DNA of 64,000 nt from Acidobacteriota bacterium (GTDB taxonomy: Bacteria > Acidobacteriota > Blastocatellia > Pyrinomonadales > Pyrinomonadaceae): the NCBI GenBank assembly GCA_016703965.1, contig JADJBB010000021.1, positions 186,001-250,000 on the forward strand. Direction: 5' to 3'. Each line of letters opens with the position of its first letter. The stretch's first letter is position 1. Of the stretch, positions 1 to 8,078 are shown piece by piece. The position numbers and the translations under genes were made by a program. The notes under the pieces were generated by a model. The model was not told the origin of the DNA and did not search any database. It saw nothing but the letters and a program-made list of their open reading frames with translations.

Positions 1-761
1 GTTTTCTTCGCCCGGTCTTCGTTTAGCTCGATCTTTGCAAGGTGTTCGACGGCTTTTTCCATTGGGATCAGACGGCCCTCCGCATCTTCCATCTCGGCAA
101 GCTCTTCTAAAGTAATTGATTGCGAGATCGAGAATTTTCCCGCGGCGGTGCGGCGAAGCTCGGTCAGGTGTGCACCGGTGCCCACGCGGCGGCCGATGTC
201 TTCGGCGAGCGTACGAATGTATGTTCCGGCGGAGCAGGCGACATGAATGCGGAGTTCGGATTCCGGAATGCGGAATTCTTTGTCGTCTGCTACATCCAAT
301 CTATGGATATTGATACTTACTGGTTTTCGCTCAACTGCTTCGCCTTTGCGGGCCAGTTCATATAGTTTTTTTCCATCGATCTTCTTTGCCGAGTACATTG
401 GCGGAATCTGCTCGATCTCGCCGCGAAATGCTGCGAAGATCTCTTCCCATTCCGTGCGCTCGAGTAGCGCGGGTATTTCTTCATTCCGCACTCCACACTC
501 CGCACTCCGCACTCCCGTAACATCTCCCGTGTCAGTCTCAAACCCAAACCTCACGACCGCCTCATATTCCTTAACATCCTTATCCAAAAACTGCGCGAGC
601 CGCGTCGCCTGACCAACAAGTATCACCATCACGCCAGTCGCAAAAGGATCGAGCGTCCCCGTATGGCCAACCCGTTTTGTTTTCAGTGCCCGCCGCACTT
701 TGTACACGACATCGTGCGAAGTGATCCCGGCAGGCTTGTCTATGATCAATATTCCATTCAC
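1..761 (-). CDS. truB: tRNA pseudouridine(55) synthase TruB (3' end outside window)
   Basis: Makes pseudouridine 55 in the T-loop of tRNAs. The protein opens with NGILIIDKPAGITSHDVV, followed by the catalytic motif GHTGTLDPFATGV, whose Asp is the nucleophile, then the conserved blocks IEQIPPMYSAKK and GTYIRTLAEDIG. The start is a GTG at 759-761, two codons after an in-frame TAA, because no ATG fits. The C-terminus runs off the left edge. Two surface-loop stretches (near 480-516 and 247-284) are encoded by a GAGTGCGG/GGAATGCGG-type repeat and add a few residues relative to E. coli TruB. Family assignment is very secure. Confidence 0.95.
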   Translation of the reverse strand, partial: MNGILIIDKPAGITSHDVVYKVRRALKTKRVGHTGTLDPFATGVMVILVGQATRLAQFLDKDVKEYEAVVRFGFETDTGDVTGVRSAECGVRNEEIPALLERTEWEEIFAAFRGEIEQIPPMYSAKKIDGKKLYELARKGEAVERKPVSINIHRLDVADDKEFRIPESELRIHVACSAGTYIRTLAEDIGRRVGTGAHLTELRRTAAGKFSISQSITLEELAEMEDAEGRLIPMEKAVEHLAKIELNEDRAKK

Positions 762-779
762 GAATTAAGTCTAACCTTT

Positions 780-896
780 GCAGAAGCTCGCGCGTTAGCA
801 AGGGCGATTCATTCAATATAGAGCACATTTGAATCCAACCGGAACTTCTCCATCCAAACGTCGCGATCAGCCCTTGCTTACGTGTGGGCTTTTGCA
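780..896. repeat. Dispersed inverted repeat, family A (copy 1)
   Basis: The left arm (780-806) reads GCAGAAGCTCGCGCGTTAGC and continues AAGGGCG. The right arm (869-896) is its imperfect reverse complement. Related pairs lie at 36656-36731 and 42684-42809. The element sits between truB and recX, and its right arm reaches the region just before the recX start. Confidence 0.75.
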
Positions 897-909
897 CCAA
901 ACTTACGTC

Positions 910-1452
910 ATGCGGCAGCGGCGACAGCCAATAAAAGACGAAGATCGCGTCATCAGCGAGCGTTCGCGCGAAAAGACCATGAAGCGTGCGGGCAATCTGC
1001 TCGCTGCGAAAGCTCGCTCCGTCCGCGAGCTCCGCGAACGCCTGCTCGAAAAGCCGTGGACAGACGCCGCGATCGTTGACGAAGTGATCGAAAAGCTAAA
1101 GGGCTACAAATATCTCGACGATGAGCAATACGCCCGCGAGGTCGCGCTCTCAAAGCTCCGCCAAAAGCCGCAAGGCAAACGCCGCCTCCAGCAATCTATG
1201 GCAAACAGAAAGCTGGACCGCGACGTGGTTGATAATGCGATAGCCGAGGCATTTGAAGAGATCCCCGAAGCCGACCAGATCGACAAAGCGATCGCCAAAC
1301 GTCTGCGGCTAAAGGGCAAGCCCGAAACGCGCGAAGACTCGCAAAAATTCTACGCCTTCCTCGCCCGCCAGGGCTTCGGCTTTGATCTGATCCGCGAAAA
1401 GATGTCCTCAATTACCGAAGGCCGATTCCATGAGGACGGCGGTGACGAATGA
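910..1452 (+). CDS. recX: RecX family regulatory protein
   Basis: RecX proteins bind RecA filaments and modulate recombination and the SOS response. This protein is helical and charged, with the typical start ARSVRELRERLLEKPW and the repeated three-helix pattern (YLDDEQYAREVALSKLRQKP; later FYAFLARQGFGFDLI). An ATG at 910 is chosen. An ATG at 979 (MKRAGNLLAAKAR) would fit the usual family start equally well and remove a 23-residue basic tail; neither has a strong ribosome site. No recA is visible nearby. Family call is good, exact start uncertain. Confidence 0.8.
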   Translation: MRQRRQPIKDEDRVISERSREKTMKRAGNLLAAKARSVRELRERLLEKPWTDAAIVDEVIEKLKGYKYLDDEQYAREVALSKLRQKPQGKRRLQQSMANRKLDRDVVDNAIAEAFEEIPEADQIDKAIAKRLRLKGKPETREDSQKFYAFLARQGFGFDLIREKMSSITEGRFHEDGGDE

Positions 1453-1626
1453 TCGCTTGCGATCAAGATCGACTTGCTTCTGGCCCACCACGCATTCTCC
1501 TCCACTCCGCAGAACTTCAGTTCCAAAAAAAAATTTGAATCTAAATTTTTCACCGTTGCGAATTGCTCACCAAAGGGAACTTAAACCTTTAATAAATATT
1601 CAGAAGAACAAGGGAGAATTACAGTT

Positions 1627-2145
1627 ATGAAATCATTTTTAGGACTAGTTGTTTTAGCACTTAGCATTTTCGCAGGTTCGTCGGCTGTTTCAGCACAGGA
1701 CAAGACGATCGTTGATATCGCAGTCGGTTCGCCGGATCACACCACATTGGTTGCAGCCGTTAAGGCTGCCGACCTCGTTGGAACGCTTCAGGGTGCAGGG
1801 CCTTTCACAGTGTTCGCTCCGGTCAACGCCGCTTTTGAAAAGCTGCCTGCAGGCACTGTCGCTACGCTTCTCAAGCCAGAGAACAAAGCAATGCTCGCAA
1901 ATATCCTCACCTACCACGTAGTTGCAGGAAATCTCGATTCGAAAGCAGTTGTCGCAGCTATCAAGAAAGGTAACGGTAAGGTTGAATTGACCACCGTTTC
2001 TGGCGGAAAGCTCTGGGCAATGATGGATGGCAAGAACGTCGCCCTGAAGGACGAAAAAGGCGGCAAAGCGACCGTTACCGCAGTTGATCTGAAGGGTTCG
2101 AACGGCGTTATCCACGTTATCGATTCAGTTGTGTTGCCCAAATAA
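1627..2145 (+). CDS. Secreted fasciclin (FAS1) domain protein
   Basis: A 172-residue protein with an N-terminal signal peptide (ending near SAVSAQD) followed by a single FAS1 domain. The domain is marked by the H1 block TVFAPVNAAFEKLP, the YHVV motif, and the C-terminal NGVIHVIDSVVLP. FAS1 proteins act in adhesion or in the extracellular matrix; the partner is unknown here. A GGGAG ribosome site precedes the ATG. It stands alone, about 170 bases after recX. Confidence 0.9.
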   Translation: MKSFLGLVVLALSIFAGSSAVSAQDKTIVDIAVGSPDHTTLVAAVKAADLVGTLQGAGPFTVFAPVNAAFEKLPAGTVATLLKPENKAMLANILTYHVVAGNLDSKAVVAAIKKGNGKVELTTVSGGKLWAMMDGKNVALKDEKGGKATVTAVDLKGSNGVIHVIDSVVLPK

Positions 2146-2326
2146 TTGGTTCAGCAACACCGTTCAGTGGTCTAAGGCAAAATTTCAAGGGTTTGGCAGT
2201 CCGGCGTTTCTGGAGGGGTATGTCGGGCAGCCAAATAGGGAAAGTCCTTAGGCCACTGAGCGACATCTGATCGGTTGAAACCGGATCTATACAAACCGGC
2301 CAGACCATGAAAGATGAAATAGATCC

Positions 2327-2362
2327 TAGCCCCGTTCTGACGCAAACCGTCGAACGGGGCTA
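2327..2362 (+). terminator. Rho-independent terminator candidate after the fasciclin gene
   Basis: The arms TAGCCCCGTTC and GAACGGGGCTA form an 11-bp stem and are followed by TATTATTA. It lies about 180 bases after the fasciclin gene and 20 bases before msrB, so it could also act as an attenuator for msrB. The T-run is weak. Confidence 0.6.
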
Positions 2363-2383
2363 TATTATTAGCAGGGTGTGTAT

Positions 2384-2971
2384 ATGAAAAAACTAGGACT
2401 TTCAGTTTTTATCCTTACGGCAATTTTTTCGGTTTTCGGGTATATCGTTGCCGGCTCCTTTTTAAGAGCGGCGGCGGCGTCCAACGGAATTTCCGCCGAG
2501 CCGTCACCGACACCCGCTAAAACGAAAAAGGCCGACGGTGAGCGTGAGTTAATTTTGATAGATAGTGAGTTTGACGGAAAGGAATTGGTCAAATCCGATG
2601 CCGAGTGGAAGCGTGAACTCTCAGCCTCCGAGTTCTACGTGCTTAGACAGGAAGGAACCGAACGCCCGTACTCAAGCCCGCTCAATAATGTAAAAAAGAA
2701 CGGTACGTTCTACTGCAACGCGTGCGGGCTGGCACTATTCAGCTCAAAGGCAAAATTTGAATCGGGTACCGGCTGGCCCAGCTTTTTCGAGCCGATCTTC
2801 AAAAAGAACGTCAAAGAGAAGATCGACAGAAGCCTCGCCGAAGAGCGGATCGAGGTCGAATGTGCCCGCTGCCATTCGCATCTCGGCCACGTTTTTGACG
2901 ACGGCCCACAACCGACCGGCCTTCGCTACTGTATGAACGGCGTGGCTTTGCGGTTCAAAGCCGCGAAATAG
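2384..2971 (+). CDS. msrB: Peptide-methionine (R)-S-oxide reductase MsrB, exported or membrane-anchored
   Basis: Reduces the R-sulfoxide of oxidised methionine in proteins. The N-terminus has a hydrophobic segment (about residues 5-25), suggesting export or anchoring. The SelR domain follows, with zinc ligands CNACG and CARCH, the block GTGWPSFF, and the catalytic cysteine in LRYCMNG. The ATG at 2384 is preferred to a GTG two codons earlier because GCAGGG is suitably placed upstream. It appears to be a single-gene unit between two hairpins. An exported repair enzyme would protect envelope proteins; that role is inferred. Confidence 0.93.
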   Translation: MKKLGLSVFILTAIFSVFGYIVAGSFLRAAAASNGISAEPSPTPAKTKKADGERELILIDSEFDGKELVKSDAEWKRELSASEFYVLRQEGTERPYSSPLNNVKKNGTFYCNACGLALFSSKAKFESGTGWPSFFEPIFKKNVKEKIDRSLAEERIEVECARCHSHLGHVFDDGPQPTGLRYCMNGVALRFKAAK

Positions 2972-2994
2972 AGACCTCAGCCAAACCGAAACGT

Positions 2995-3026
2995 AAGCCG
3001 GATCCCGACATGTATCCGGCTTTTTT
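2995..3026 (+). terminator. Rho-independent terminator of msrB
   Basis: Stem AAGCCGGAT / ATCCGGCTT with a short loop followed by a T-tract, starting 24 bases after the msrB stop. Confidence 0.8.
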
Positions 3027-3069
3027 GGCGGCGATGCACCGAACAAATGCTTTGTGTTAAAGTTTTTAT

Positions 3070-3897
<828 letters not shown>

Positions 3898-4245
3898 ATG
3901 AAGATCGTCAGAAATACCGCCGCTGTGATAGTCGGCTACATGATCTTTGCTGTGTCGGCGGTGCTGCTTTTTAATATTAGCGGTATTGACCCGCATGCGG
4001 AAACTGGACTGATGACCAAATTTGGCGTTGTCATCTTTGGCTGCGTCTTCGCGTTTTTCGGTGGATATGTCGCTAAGTTGATTGCCGCCGCGGACTCTAT
4101 GACGGTTAACATCGTGCTCGCAGTCATAATGGCTGCATTTGCCGCATTCTCGTTTTTCAACTCGACGGGCGAGCATTACACCCAGATCTCGGCGATCTTT
4201 CTGTTCGCCCCGGCGTCACTGATCGGCGGCATCGCCCGCAAATAG
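3898..4245 (+). CDS. Small membrane protein of unknown function
   Basis: A 115-residue, strongly hydrophobic protein with about four predicted membrane segments (roughly residues 7-27, 42-60, 68-88 and 96-112). No family recognised. Its ATG directly follows the TAA of the truncated alaS, so it is probably cotranscribed with it or marks the junction where foreign sequence joined alaS. Confidence 0.65.
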   Translation: MKIVRNTAAVIVGYMIFAVSAVLLFNISGIDPHAETGLMTKFGVVIFGCVFAFFGGYVAKLIAAADSMTVNIVLAVIMAAFAAFSFFNSTGEHYTQISAIFLFAPASLIGGIARK

Positions 4246-4368
4246 CCGGGAACGCAGGCGCCCTCGCCTGCAAGCGTCCTGCTCTGAGGACGCTGACGGA
4301 TCTGGTAATTGTGCAACATCACGCCGGAGGAACCGGCGCCAGCAGGCGAGGGCTCCTGCGTTCCCGGT
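4246..4368. repeat. Intergenic inverted repeat, family B
   Basis: The left arm starts CCGGGAACGCAGGCGCCCTC and continues GCCTGC. The right arm, ending at 4368, is its near-perfect reverse complement. An inner pair, AGCGTCCT / AGGACGCT, forms another hairpin. The element fills the whole gap and ends immediately before the ATG of the next gene. Confidence 0.8.
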
Positions 4369-4369
4369 T

Positions 4370-4990
4370 ATGATCAGAGTTCTCCTCATCGAAAACCAAA
4401 CGCTCACTCGCCTCGGCATCAAGACCCTGCTTGCGGCGACAGACGATATTGAGCTGATCGGCGAAGCTGACAATGCTGCGGACGGATTGAAAAGCTTTGC
4501 CGAGCTGAAACCGGACGTCGCTATCCTAGGCCTGCGTTTCCCTGATTCCTGTACGATCGACGACCTTGATAATTACTTTGTAGCTACACCGTCAGCAAAG
4601 ATCATCGTCCTCGCCGAACACGCCGGTGACGCCGAGATAACGCGGGCTTTGCGGAAAGGAGCGCTTGGCTATATATGCAAAGACGTCGAGCCCGACGAGC
4701 TTTTGAAAGCCATCCGCACCGTAAACGCGGGCCGCAAATACATTCCCGCCGACATCGCCAAGATCCTCAGCGAGCACGTCGGCGGCGAGGAATTGACCGC
4801 CACCGAATCCAACGTGCTCCGCATGATCGTCGGCGGAATGTCTAATAAAGAGATCGCCTTTGCCCTCGATATCTCTGAAAACACCGTAAAAACGCACGTT
4901 CAAAACATCTTCGGCAAGATCGGGGTGTCGGATCGCACATCGGCGACAACCACGGCGATAAAACGCGGACTTGTGAGAGTGGACCTCTAG
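4370..4990 (+). CDS. Response regulator with degenerate receiver and LuxR-type HTH
   Basis: A NarL/FixJ-type protein with receiver residues 1-120 and a LuxR helix-turn-helix at about 138-200 (LTATESNVLRMIVGGMSNKE, then ENTVKTHVQNIFGKIG). The phosphoacceptor position is Gly54 (in VAILGLRFP) instead of Asp, the acidic pair is Glu8-Asn9, and the usual Thr/Ser is Ala82; Lys104 is kept. It is therefore unlikely to be switched by phosphorylation. No kinase lies nearby. The ATG abuts an inverted repeat, leaving no obvious ribosome site. Confidence 0.85.
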   Translation: MIRVLLIENQTLTRLGIKTLLAATDDIELIGEADNAADGLKSFAELKPDVAILGLRFPDSCTIDDLDNYFVATPSAKIIVLAEHAGDAEITRALRKGALGYICKDVEPDELLKAIRTVNAGRKYIPADIAKILSEHVGGEELTATESNVLRMIVGGMSNKEIAFALDISENTVKTHVQNIFGKIGVSDRTSATTTAIKRGLVRVDL

Positions 4991-5037
4991 TCAGAACCGC
5001 CTGCGTAAGCGGGCGGACCAGAGCCGGACCTAAATTT

Positions 5038-5664
5038 ATGCAAGATTCATGGATCAACTACGCTGAACAATTCACCTCAAACGAAAGCTCCGTCCTCGCC
5101 GACCTTCGAGCACACTGTTACGCACATTACGAAGACTCGTCTATGCTCTCGGGCTTCGTGCAGGGGCGAATTCTTTCGATGTTCTCTCACATGATCCGGC
5201 CAAAGCTCGTGCTTGAGATCGGGACGTATCTCGGCTATTCCGCTCTCTGTTTTGCCGAAGGCCTGGCTGACGGCGGCAAAGTAATTACATTGGATATACA
5301 GGAAGACACCAACAAGGTCGCCCGCTCATACGTCGAAAAAACCGCATATCGCCGCCGTATCGAATTCATCCTCGGCAGCGGCACGGACATCATCCCGAAT
5401 CTCTCGGAAACCTTCGACCTCGTCTTCATCGACGCCGACAAACCAAATTATTCAAAATACTACGATCTAGTCTTCGACAAAGTCCGCCCCGGCGGCTTCA
5501 TCATCGCTGACAATGTCCTGTGGAGCGGCAAAGTTCTCGACGAAGTGAAAGACGAAAACACGCAGGCACTTCACGAATACAATCAAAAGATCCTCGCCGA
5601 CAACCGCGTCGAGAACGTCCTCTTCCCGATCCGCGACGGCCTGATGATCGCCAGGAAGAAATAA
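5038..5664 (+). CDS. SAM-dependent O-methyltransferase (COG4122 / caffeoyl-CoA OMT type)
   Basis: A 208-residue class I methyltransferase. The SAM-binding block is VLEIGTYLGYSALCFAEGL, then the acidic residue in VITLDIQED, the metal-site region DLVFIDADKPNYSKYYD, and GGFIIADNVLWSGKV. Family members methylate catechol-like hydroxyls with a divalent metal; the substrate here is unknown. It follows the response-regulator gene by about 50 bases on the same strand. Confidence 0.9.
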   Translation: MQDSWINYAEQFTSNESSVLADLRAHCYAHYEDSSMLSGFVQGRILSMFSHMIRPKLVLEIGTYLGYSALCFAEGLADGGKVITLDIQEDTNKVARSYVEKTAYRRRIEFILGSGTDIIPNLSETFDLVFIDADKPNYSKYYDLVFDKVRPGGFIIADNVLWSGKVLDEVKDENTQALHEYNQKILADNRVENVLFPIRDGLMIARKK

Positions 5665-5736
5665 CAACTGATTTACGCGGATTGACGCAGATCGGAGCAG
5701 CCAACAGATATCTGTGTTAATCTGCGCTAATCCGTT
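5665..5736. repeat. Intergenic inverted repeat
   Basis: CAACTGATTTACGCGGATTG (from 5665) is imperfectly complementary to the segment ending AATCTGCGCTAATCCGTTG at 5736. It lies immediately after the O-methyltransferase stop and may serve as a transcript end. Confidence 0.6.
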
Positions 5737-5841
5737 GTTTCAAACTCGTCTCACCCGAAATAACTAGATCCCCCTCACCGCAATTGATGATTACAACCCG
5801 TTCGTCTCACTGTAATATCTAAATATCAAAGGAGTTTTACG

Positions 5842-6540
5842 ATGATCAAGATAAGACGATCGAACGAACGCGGGGCAGCTAATCATGGTTGGCTCGATAC
5901 CAAATTTACATTTTCATTTGCCGATTATTTCGACCCGCGGTACATGGGCTTTCGCTCGCTGCGGGTGATAAACGAAGACCGAATCCAGGCAGATCAGGGC
6001 TTTCCGAAGCACGGGCATCGCGATATGGAGATCCTGACCTACGTGATCTCGGGCGAACTCTCGCACCGCGATTCAATGGGAAACGGCGAAACCGTCCGCC
6101 CGAACGAGATCCAGCGAATGACCGCCGGAACCGGCGTGCTCCATAGCGAATACAGCAGCCCGACCGACGAAACGCACCTGCTCCAGATCTGGATCCTGCC
6201 CGAAAAAGCAGACCTGACCCCGAGCTACGAGCAGAAATATTTCGATCCGGAATTAAAACAAGGCAAGCTAAAACTCGTAGCCTCACGCGGCGGCGATGAC
6301 GGCTCGGTCCACATCAACCAGGACGTAAAACTCTACGCCTCGGTGTTGAATGATGGCGAAAAGGTCTCGCTCGACCTTCCCGAAAAACGCTACGCCTGGA
6401 TCCAGCTCATCAGCGGAACCCTCGACGTAAACGGCGAAACCCTAAACCCCGGCGACGGAGCCGCGATCAGCGACGAAACGGCCCTAAAACTAAAAGCCGG
6501 GAGCGACAATACCGAGTTTTTGCTGTTTGATATGCATTGA
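5842..6540 (+). CDS. Pirin family protein (quercetin 2,3-dioxygenase-like bicupin)
   Basis: A 232-residue bicupin. The N-terminal metal site is readable as FPKHGHRDMEILTYVISG with later HSEYS, giving the His-His-His-Glu pattern, and LLQIWILPEK is a family signature. YhhW-like pirins show quercetinase activity in vitro, but their physiological role is poorly defined. An AAAGGAG ribosome site sits before the ATG. It is the last gene before the McrBC island. Confidence 0.92.
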   Translation: MIKIRRSNERGAANHGWLDTKFTFSFADYFDPRYMGFRSLRVINEDRIQADQGFPKHGHRDMEILTYVISGELSHRDSMGNGETVRPNEIQRMTAGTGVLHSEYSSPTDETHLLQIWILPEKADLTPSYEQKYFDPELKQGKLKLVASRGGDDGSVHINQDVKLYASVLNDGEKVSLDLPEKRYAWIQLISGTLDVNGETLNPGDGAAISDETALKLKAGSDNTEFLLFDMH

Positions 6541-6567
6541 AGTGGCAGGCCGGGATCAATAAAGGGG

Positions 6568-6592
6568 AGTATGTCGGCATTTCCGACATACT
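6568..6592. repeat. Hairpin after the pirin gene
   Basis: GTATGTCGG CATTT CCGACATAC: a 9-bp perfect stem 30 bases after the pirin stop, without a T-run. It is possibly a transcript end or part of the adjacent repeat. Confidence 0.5.
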
Positions 6593-6620
6593 GCCCTACC
6601 TCGATCGCGTAGCGATCCAT

Positions 6621-6710
6621 GAATGTAGCCGTGGGTTTCAACCCACGGAAAGGCGTAAAGAAAAATCCCCCGCGTCGCGTCAGCGACGGGCGAAAGGTCT
6701 TCTGGCTTAC
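6621..6710. repeat. Left flanking repeat of the McrBC island
   Basis: It begins GAATGTAGCCGTGGGTTTCA with an internal hairpin (CCGTGGGTT / AACCCACGG), then CCGCGTCGCGTCAGCGACGG, then GTCTTCTGGCTTA. The same string, with small changes and in reverse orientation, lies at 10704-10792 on the far side of mcrBC. The 3' end of mcrC falls inside this element. Confidence 0.8.
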
Positions 6711-8077
6711 ACGAAAAGTTCCCGTGGCTCTGCCTCGGTACTGGAGCCGATAATATTAATCAGACATTTGTTCACAATGGAATATAACTTGTCGTCAAGT
6801 CGGTGGAATTCTCTAAACGACCAAAATGGGATTTCTATCGCGATGATAGTTATCTTTTCGTGACCTTCGAATCCGGAAAATATTTCAAATCTATCAGCTT
6901 CGTTTTGCGATTCCGAGATATTTGGATAGACCAGAATGAGGTCGGTGCATCCTCGCTTCAATGCGTAACTTACCATCTGATAAAGGTCACCCTGTGAAAC
7001 ACCTTTCTTTAGATCTTCTTTAAACTTTGTGTCGCGAACCTTGTATTTCGTATCCACAATTATCTTCCGATCAGGATTGCTTCTTGCGGTCAAAAATATG
7101 TCATGCTGCATCTGAAAAACACGAGGATTATCAACTAGATATGCATTGGATTTGTGGTATTCGACTTTCCAGTCGTGGCTGAAATTGCTCTTTAGAAATC
7201 CGGCAAAGAAATCCTCAAAAATGTATTCCATCGGGAACAAAAGGCACCATTGAGACAAGTCGCTCGGATTGCTCGAATACAGCTGCTGAGCGAGGATCAT
7301 TCGGCATGATTCCATCACAAGAAAGTAATCTGTGAAGAAGGAATTGATCGAAACGCTTTCAACGTCGTGGACGGTACATACAGTGTCTTCTACCTCATCT
7401 AGAATAAAGATCACATCTTGAAGTACGCGCAGATTCTCCGCAAATTTCGTCTGATTCAATAACAGACGCGAACAATGCTTGATGATCCGATTTACCCGGT
7501 TATCAAACGAAAACGGTTCGTGGTCGCAATCGATAATGTGAAAATTTCCATGAGAAAGCCCGTGGTTTATGTATCTCTTGAAGTTTATCGAGCCTCTTGG
7601 GGTTTTTAGAGCTTCCTCGATCGGCTGGTATACCACGAGTGGTTGGTTCGAAACCGTTTCAAAGAATTGTTTCGCGATAAGGTTTATGATCAATTCTGGG
7701 AATTGATCTATTTCGGTCGTTTCGAGAGTGGCCCGAGTAAATGGAAATCGCCATTTTCTGCAATAGCTAAACCAGTAGAAAATATGATGGAGCATTAAGT
7801 CTTTCCGTTCGACTGCATCGGCCAAATCTCGAAAGACCTTAGGATAGATCTCAATTACTTCATCTTCATTTTGGATAAATCCAACATAGTTATTTGCACG
7901 TATCTGCTCTCCATCGAATTTTAAAAATGGCTGGTATCTTTTGTCCTGCTCATCTTCGGTCAGTTCTTCTTCCGAATTAACGAACAAGCGTTGGTCCCAG
8001 ACTTCACGCAGGATTCCCTTCAGTTCGTTTGCGTGTGTAGTTCGAGTCCAGTTTCCATATTCAAATATTACGCTCAT
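6707..8077 (-). CDS. mcrC: McrC-like subunit of a type IV (McrBC) restriction system
   Basis: McrC stimulates the McrB GTPase and supplies the nuclease for cutting modified DNA. This 456-residue protein has the N-terminal McrC domain (FEYGNWTR onward, with IRANNYVGFIQNEDEVIEIY) and a C-terminal PD-(D/E)xK nuclease, seen as NPDRKIIVDTKYKVRD with QGDLYQMVSYAL downstream. The start at 8077 is chosen because it follows the mcrB stop by one base, implying translational coupling; a longer in-frame version would overlap mcrB by about 100 bases. Its AT content is higher than in the flanking housekeeping genes. Confidence 0.9.
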   Translation of the reverse strand: MSVIFEYGNWTRTTHANELKGILREVWDQRLFVNSEEELTEDEQDKRYQPFLKFDGEQIRANNYVGFIQNEDEVIEIYPKVFRDLADAVERKDLMLHHIFYWFSYCRKWRFPFTRATLETTEIDQFPELIINLIAKQFFETVSNQPLVVYQPIEEALKTPRGSINFKRYINHGLSHGNFHIIDCDHEPFSFDNRVNRIIKHCSRLLLNQTKFAENLRVLQDVIFILDEVEDTVCTVHDVESVSINSFFTDYFLVMESCRMILAQQLYSSNPSDLSQWCLLFPMEYIFEDFFAGFLKSNFSHDWKVEYHKSNAYLVDNPRVFQMQHDIFLTARSNPDRKIIVDTKYKVRDTKFKEDLKKGVSQGDLYQMVSYALKRGCTDLILVYPNISESQNEADRFEIFSGFEGHEKITIIAIEIPFWSFREFHRLDDKLYSIVNKCLINIIGSSTEAEPRELFV

Positions 8078-8078
8078 T

